A DNA stretch of 64,000 bases. Origin: Lentisphaeria bacterium. GTDB taxonomy: Bacteria; Verrucomicrobiota; Lentisphaeria; Victivallales; UBA1829. Positions within the stretch are counted from its first letter, which is position 1. Every line of letters begins with the position of its first letter. The notes under the pieces were generated by a model. It ran no database searches. It saw only the letters and a list, made by a program, of their open reading frames with translations, and was not told where the DNA came from. The stretch is from assembly GCA_003526375.1 (NCBI GenBank), contig DPDG01000027.1, positions 124,001 to 188,000 on the forward strand, written 5' to 3'. Shown here in pieces: positions 62,481 to 64,000 of this stretch. A program made the translations under genes and the position numbers.

Positions 62481-63596
62481 ATGAAAATCGAACGCATCAC
62501 CATACGGAGAATCTGCAATCCCATCAAACGCCCCTATATTACGGCGTTCGGAAGCCAGTCGGCATTCAATTCCATTCTGGTTTCACTGGAAAGCGAAGGC
62601 AGGACGGGGTGGGGCGAAGCCGCTCCGGGAGGCGGTCCGCTCTTTTCGCCTTATACGGATCATACCAGTTACATCATCGCACGTGACTTTATCGCGCCGT
62701 GCCTGCTGGGACGTGACCTCAAGAGCGGGGAGGAGCTTCAGGAACTGCTCAAGCCGATCCGCGGCAATATGTACGCGAAAGCGGCATTCGATGCGGCGCT
62801 GTGGGATCTTCTGGCACGCAGGGAAGGCAAGCCGCTCTATCGGATGATCGGGAGCCGGCGCAATCTCTGTTCGATCGGTTACACCTTCGGCGTGTTGAGA
62901 AATTATGACGAACTGCTTGCCGGAATCGAACATGCCGTCGGAACCGGCTATCCGCGCGTGAAGCTGAAATTCTGTCCGGGCTGGGAAACGGATATGCTTG
63001 CGGCGGTCCGTTCCGCATTTCCCGATATCACGATTCATATCGACTGCAACAGCGCCTATACGCCTGCCGATCTGCCGCTGCTGAAAAATCTCGATAAATT
63101 CAATCTGGCAATGATCGAACAGCCGTTGATGCACGACGACTTGATCGACCACGCCGATCTCCAGAAGAAAATCGGGACGCCGGTCTGTCTTGATGAGAGC
63201 GTAACCTCGTTTCAGGATGCGGAACAGGCGATCCGGATCGGTGCGTGCCGCTTCATCAATATCAAATATGCGCGTGTGGGCGGAATCACGAATGCCTTGA
63301 AGATTCACTGGCTCTGCGGGGAAAATGGAATCGGGTGCTGGCTCGGAGGCATGGGGGAATCCTCTCTCGGGACGACCGTTGCAGCCTCGCTTGCAACATT
63401 GCCGCATGTCAGTTATCCGTCGGATATTTCCCCGTCGGAAAAGTTTTACGTCAAAAACCTGGGAACTCCGGTCCTTGCGACGGACAAGCCGGGAACTTAT
63501 ACGCTTCGCGACAATCCGGGGCTGGATGTGACGCCGGAACCGGAAGCGTTGCGGGAGTTCACTGTGGAAAAGTGTGAGTTCAAAGCGGAGAAATGA
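62481..63596 (+). CDS. Enolase-superfamily enzyme, muconate lactonizing/dipeptide epimerase subgroup
   Basis: A 371-residue protein with the MLE-subgroup active site: K-x-K in RVKLKFCPG, metal ligands Asp in HIDCNSAY, Glu in MIEQPL and Asp in LDESVTS, and the acceptor Lys in NIKYARVGG. The N-terminal capping domain starts with ITIRRICNPIKRPY. This subgroup covers cycloisomerases, o-succinylbenzoate synthases, dipeptide epimerases and N-succinylamino acid racemases; the exact reaction is not evident. It lies 20 bp after the esterase and 2 bp before an M20 amidohydrolase gene, which favours an epimerase or racemase of an acylated amino acid or peptide. Confidence 0.85.
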   Translation: MKIERITIRRICNPIKRPYITAFGSQSAFNSILVSLESEGRTGWGEAAPGGGPLFSPYTDHTSYIIARDFIAPCLLGRDLKSGEELQELLKPIRGNMYAKAAFDAALWDLLARREGKPLYRMIGSRRNLCSIGYTFGVLRNYDELLAGIEHAVGTGYPRVKLKFCPGWETDMLAAVRSAFPDITIHIDCNSAYTPADLPLLKNLDKFNLAMIEQPLMHDDLIDHADLQKKIGTPVCLDESVTSFQDAEQAIRIGACRFINIKYARVGGITNALKIHWLCGENGIGCWLGGMGESSLGTTVAASLATLPHVSYPSDISPSEKFYVKNLGTPVLATDKPGTYTLRDNPGLDVTPEPEALREFTVEKCEFKAEK

Positions 63597-63598
63597 AT

Positions 63599-64000
63599 AT
63601 GACGAAAGAAGAATTGAAGCGACAGGTCTGCGCCGCCATCGATGCACAGCGGGAAAAGATCATGGAAATCGGGGAATGGACACTGCGACATCCCGAGACG
63701 GCATTCCGTGAATGGCGGACCTCCGCAATGGTCAAAGAGTTTTTTCAGTCTCTGAAGCTGCCTGTCCGCGAGCCGCTTGCCGTTACGGGATGTCGCGCGG
63801 ATTTGAAAAGCGGCAAACCCGGCCCTGCGGTTGCGCTGCTGGGAGAGCTTGACGCGATTATTCTGCCGGAACATCCTTATGCCGACCCTGAAACCGGTGC
63901 GGCGCATGCCTGCGGGCACCATGCACAGATTACGGCTCTGCTCGGCGCGGCAATCGGGTTGACATCTTTCAATTTGAAAGAGTTTTTAAGCGGAAATGTT
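63599..64000 (+). CDS. M20-family amidohydrolase, 3' end outside window
   Basis: The start at 63599 has GGAG 8 bases upstream; ATG 63593 is also in frame. The visible 134 residues match the N-terminus of M20D amidohydrolases (AbgB/aminoacylase type): TLRHPETAFREWRTS, the metal-ligand region LGELDAI, and HACGHHAQ. These enzymes hydrolyse N-acyl amino acids or aminobenzoyl-glutamate in the cytoplasm. Third gene of the LysR-linked cluster; the frame is open to the end of the window. Confidence 0.85.
   Translation, partial: MTKEELKRQVCAAIDAQREKIMEIGEWTLRHPETAFREWRTSAMVKEFFQSLKLPVREPLAVTGCRADLKSGKPGPAVALLGELDAIILPEHPYADPETGAAHACGHHAQITALLGAAIGLTSFNLKEFLSGNV

Noticed and set aside
1..64000. tRNA, rRNA, CRISPR arrays, insertion sequences and prophage
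   Set aside because: No cloverleaf-like sequence, no regularly spaced repeats, no transposase, integrase or phage structural genes were found on reading the gaps and the coding frames.

Overview
The window reads as a chromosomal segment of a Gram-negative, heterotrophic member of the Lentisphaerota/Kiritimatiellota branch of the PVC superphylum, most like a Victivallis-type gut bacterium. This is inferred from gene content: several pseudopilin-like proteins with the H-x9-D(G) motif, large secreted glycosidase-like proteins (DUF4838, DUF4091/GH123-like), an LPS heptose pathway (gmhA, gmhB), dsbD and lipoproteins. No rRNA, tRNA, CRISPR array, transposase or prophage genes were seen.

Layout. 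1-5155: a 5'-truncated DUF4091 protein, nagA and a methyltransferase. 5156-9835 (minus): cassette 1, LacI regulator, pseudopilin, secreted DUF4838 protein and a small secreted protein. 10120-18286 (minus): an aldolase-like protein, a peptide-type binding lipoprotein, a DUF4404 protein, a sensor PP2C phosphatase, a DUF4091 protein and dihydrolipoyl dehydrogenase. 18429-22516 (plus): purD, a lipoprotein, a membrane protein, an exonuclease and a transglutaminase-like protein. 22684-28356 (minus): dsbD, an aminotransferase with its Lrp regulator, then cdsA-uppS-gmhA. 28586-33463 (plus): dnaN, recF, thiI and a PHP-domain protein. 33684-39712 (plus): cassette 2, LacI, pseudopilin, DUF4838 and a PL22-like propeller. 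39717-41858: larB, gmhB and an unknown. 42114-47019: two very unusual ABC sugar-transporter subunits. 47233-52387: another pseudopilin, a probably frameshifted gene, an SGNH hydrolase, an AsnC-domain protein and a purine permease. 52377-55262: AraC regulator divergent from a cytoplasmic GH20. 55652-60336 (minus): cassette 3, GntR, pseudopilin and a large secreted discoidin/TIM-barrel protein. 60501-64000: LysR divergent from a CE7 esterase, an enolase-superfamily enzyme and an M20 amidohydrolase.

How it fits together. Much of the window serves capture and breakdown of complex glycans. Secreted glycosidases are encoded in cassettes headed by their own regulator and a pseudopilin. Imported oligosaccharides could enter through the fused ABC system and be trimmed by cytoplasmic enzymes (GH20, DUF4091, PL22-like, CE7, NagA). 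The remainder is housekeeping for replication, envelope lipids, LPS heptose and purines.

The most notable observations are: (i) a MalG-like permease with about 500 residues inserted in its first periplasmic loop, made of repeats like those seen in GH42-type enzymes, next to a binding-protein/permease fusion; (ii) the threefold regulator-pseudopilin-secreted glycosidase arrangement, whose pseudopilins lack the glycine before the usual prepilin cleavage site; (iii) a KDPG-aldolase homologue without the Schiff-base lysine and a NagA homologue whose catalytic Asp is Asn; (iv) a dispersed intergenic element found twice with a compensated hairpin. All functional statements are from reading motifs and context; no database search was possible.
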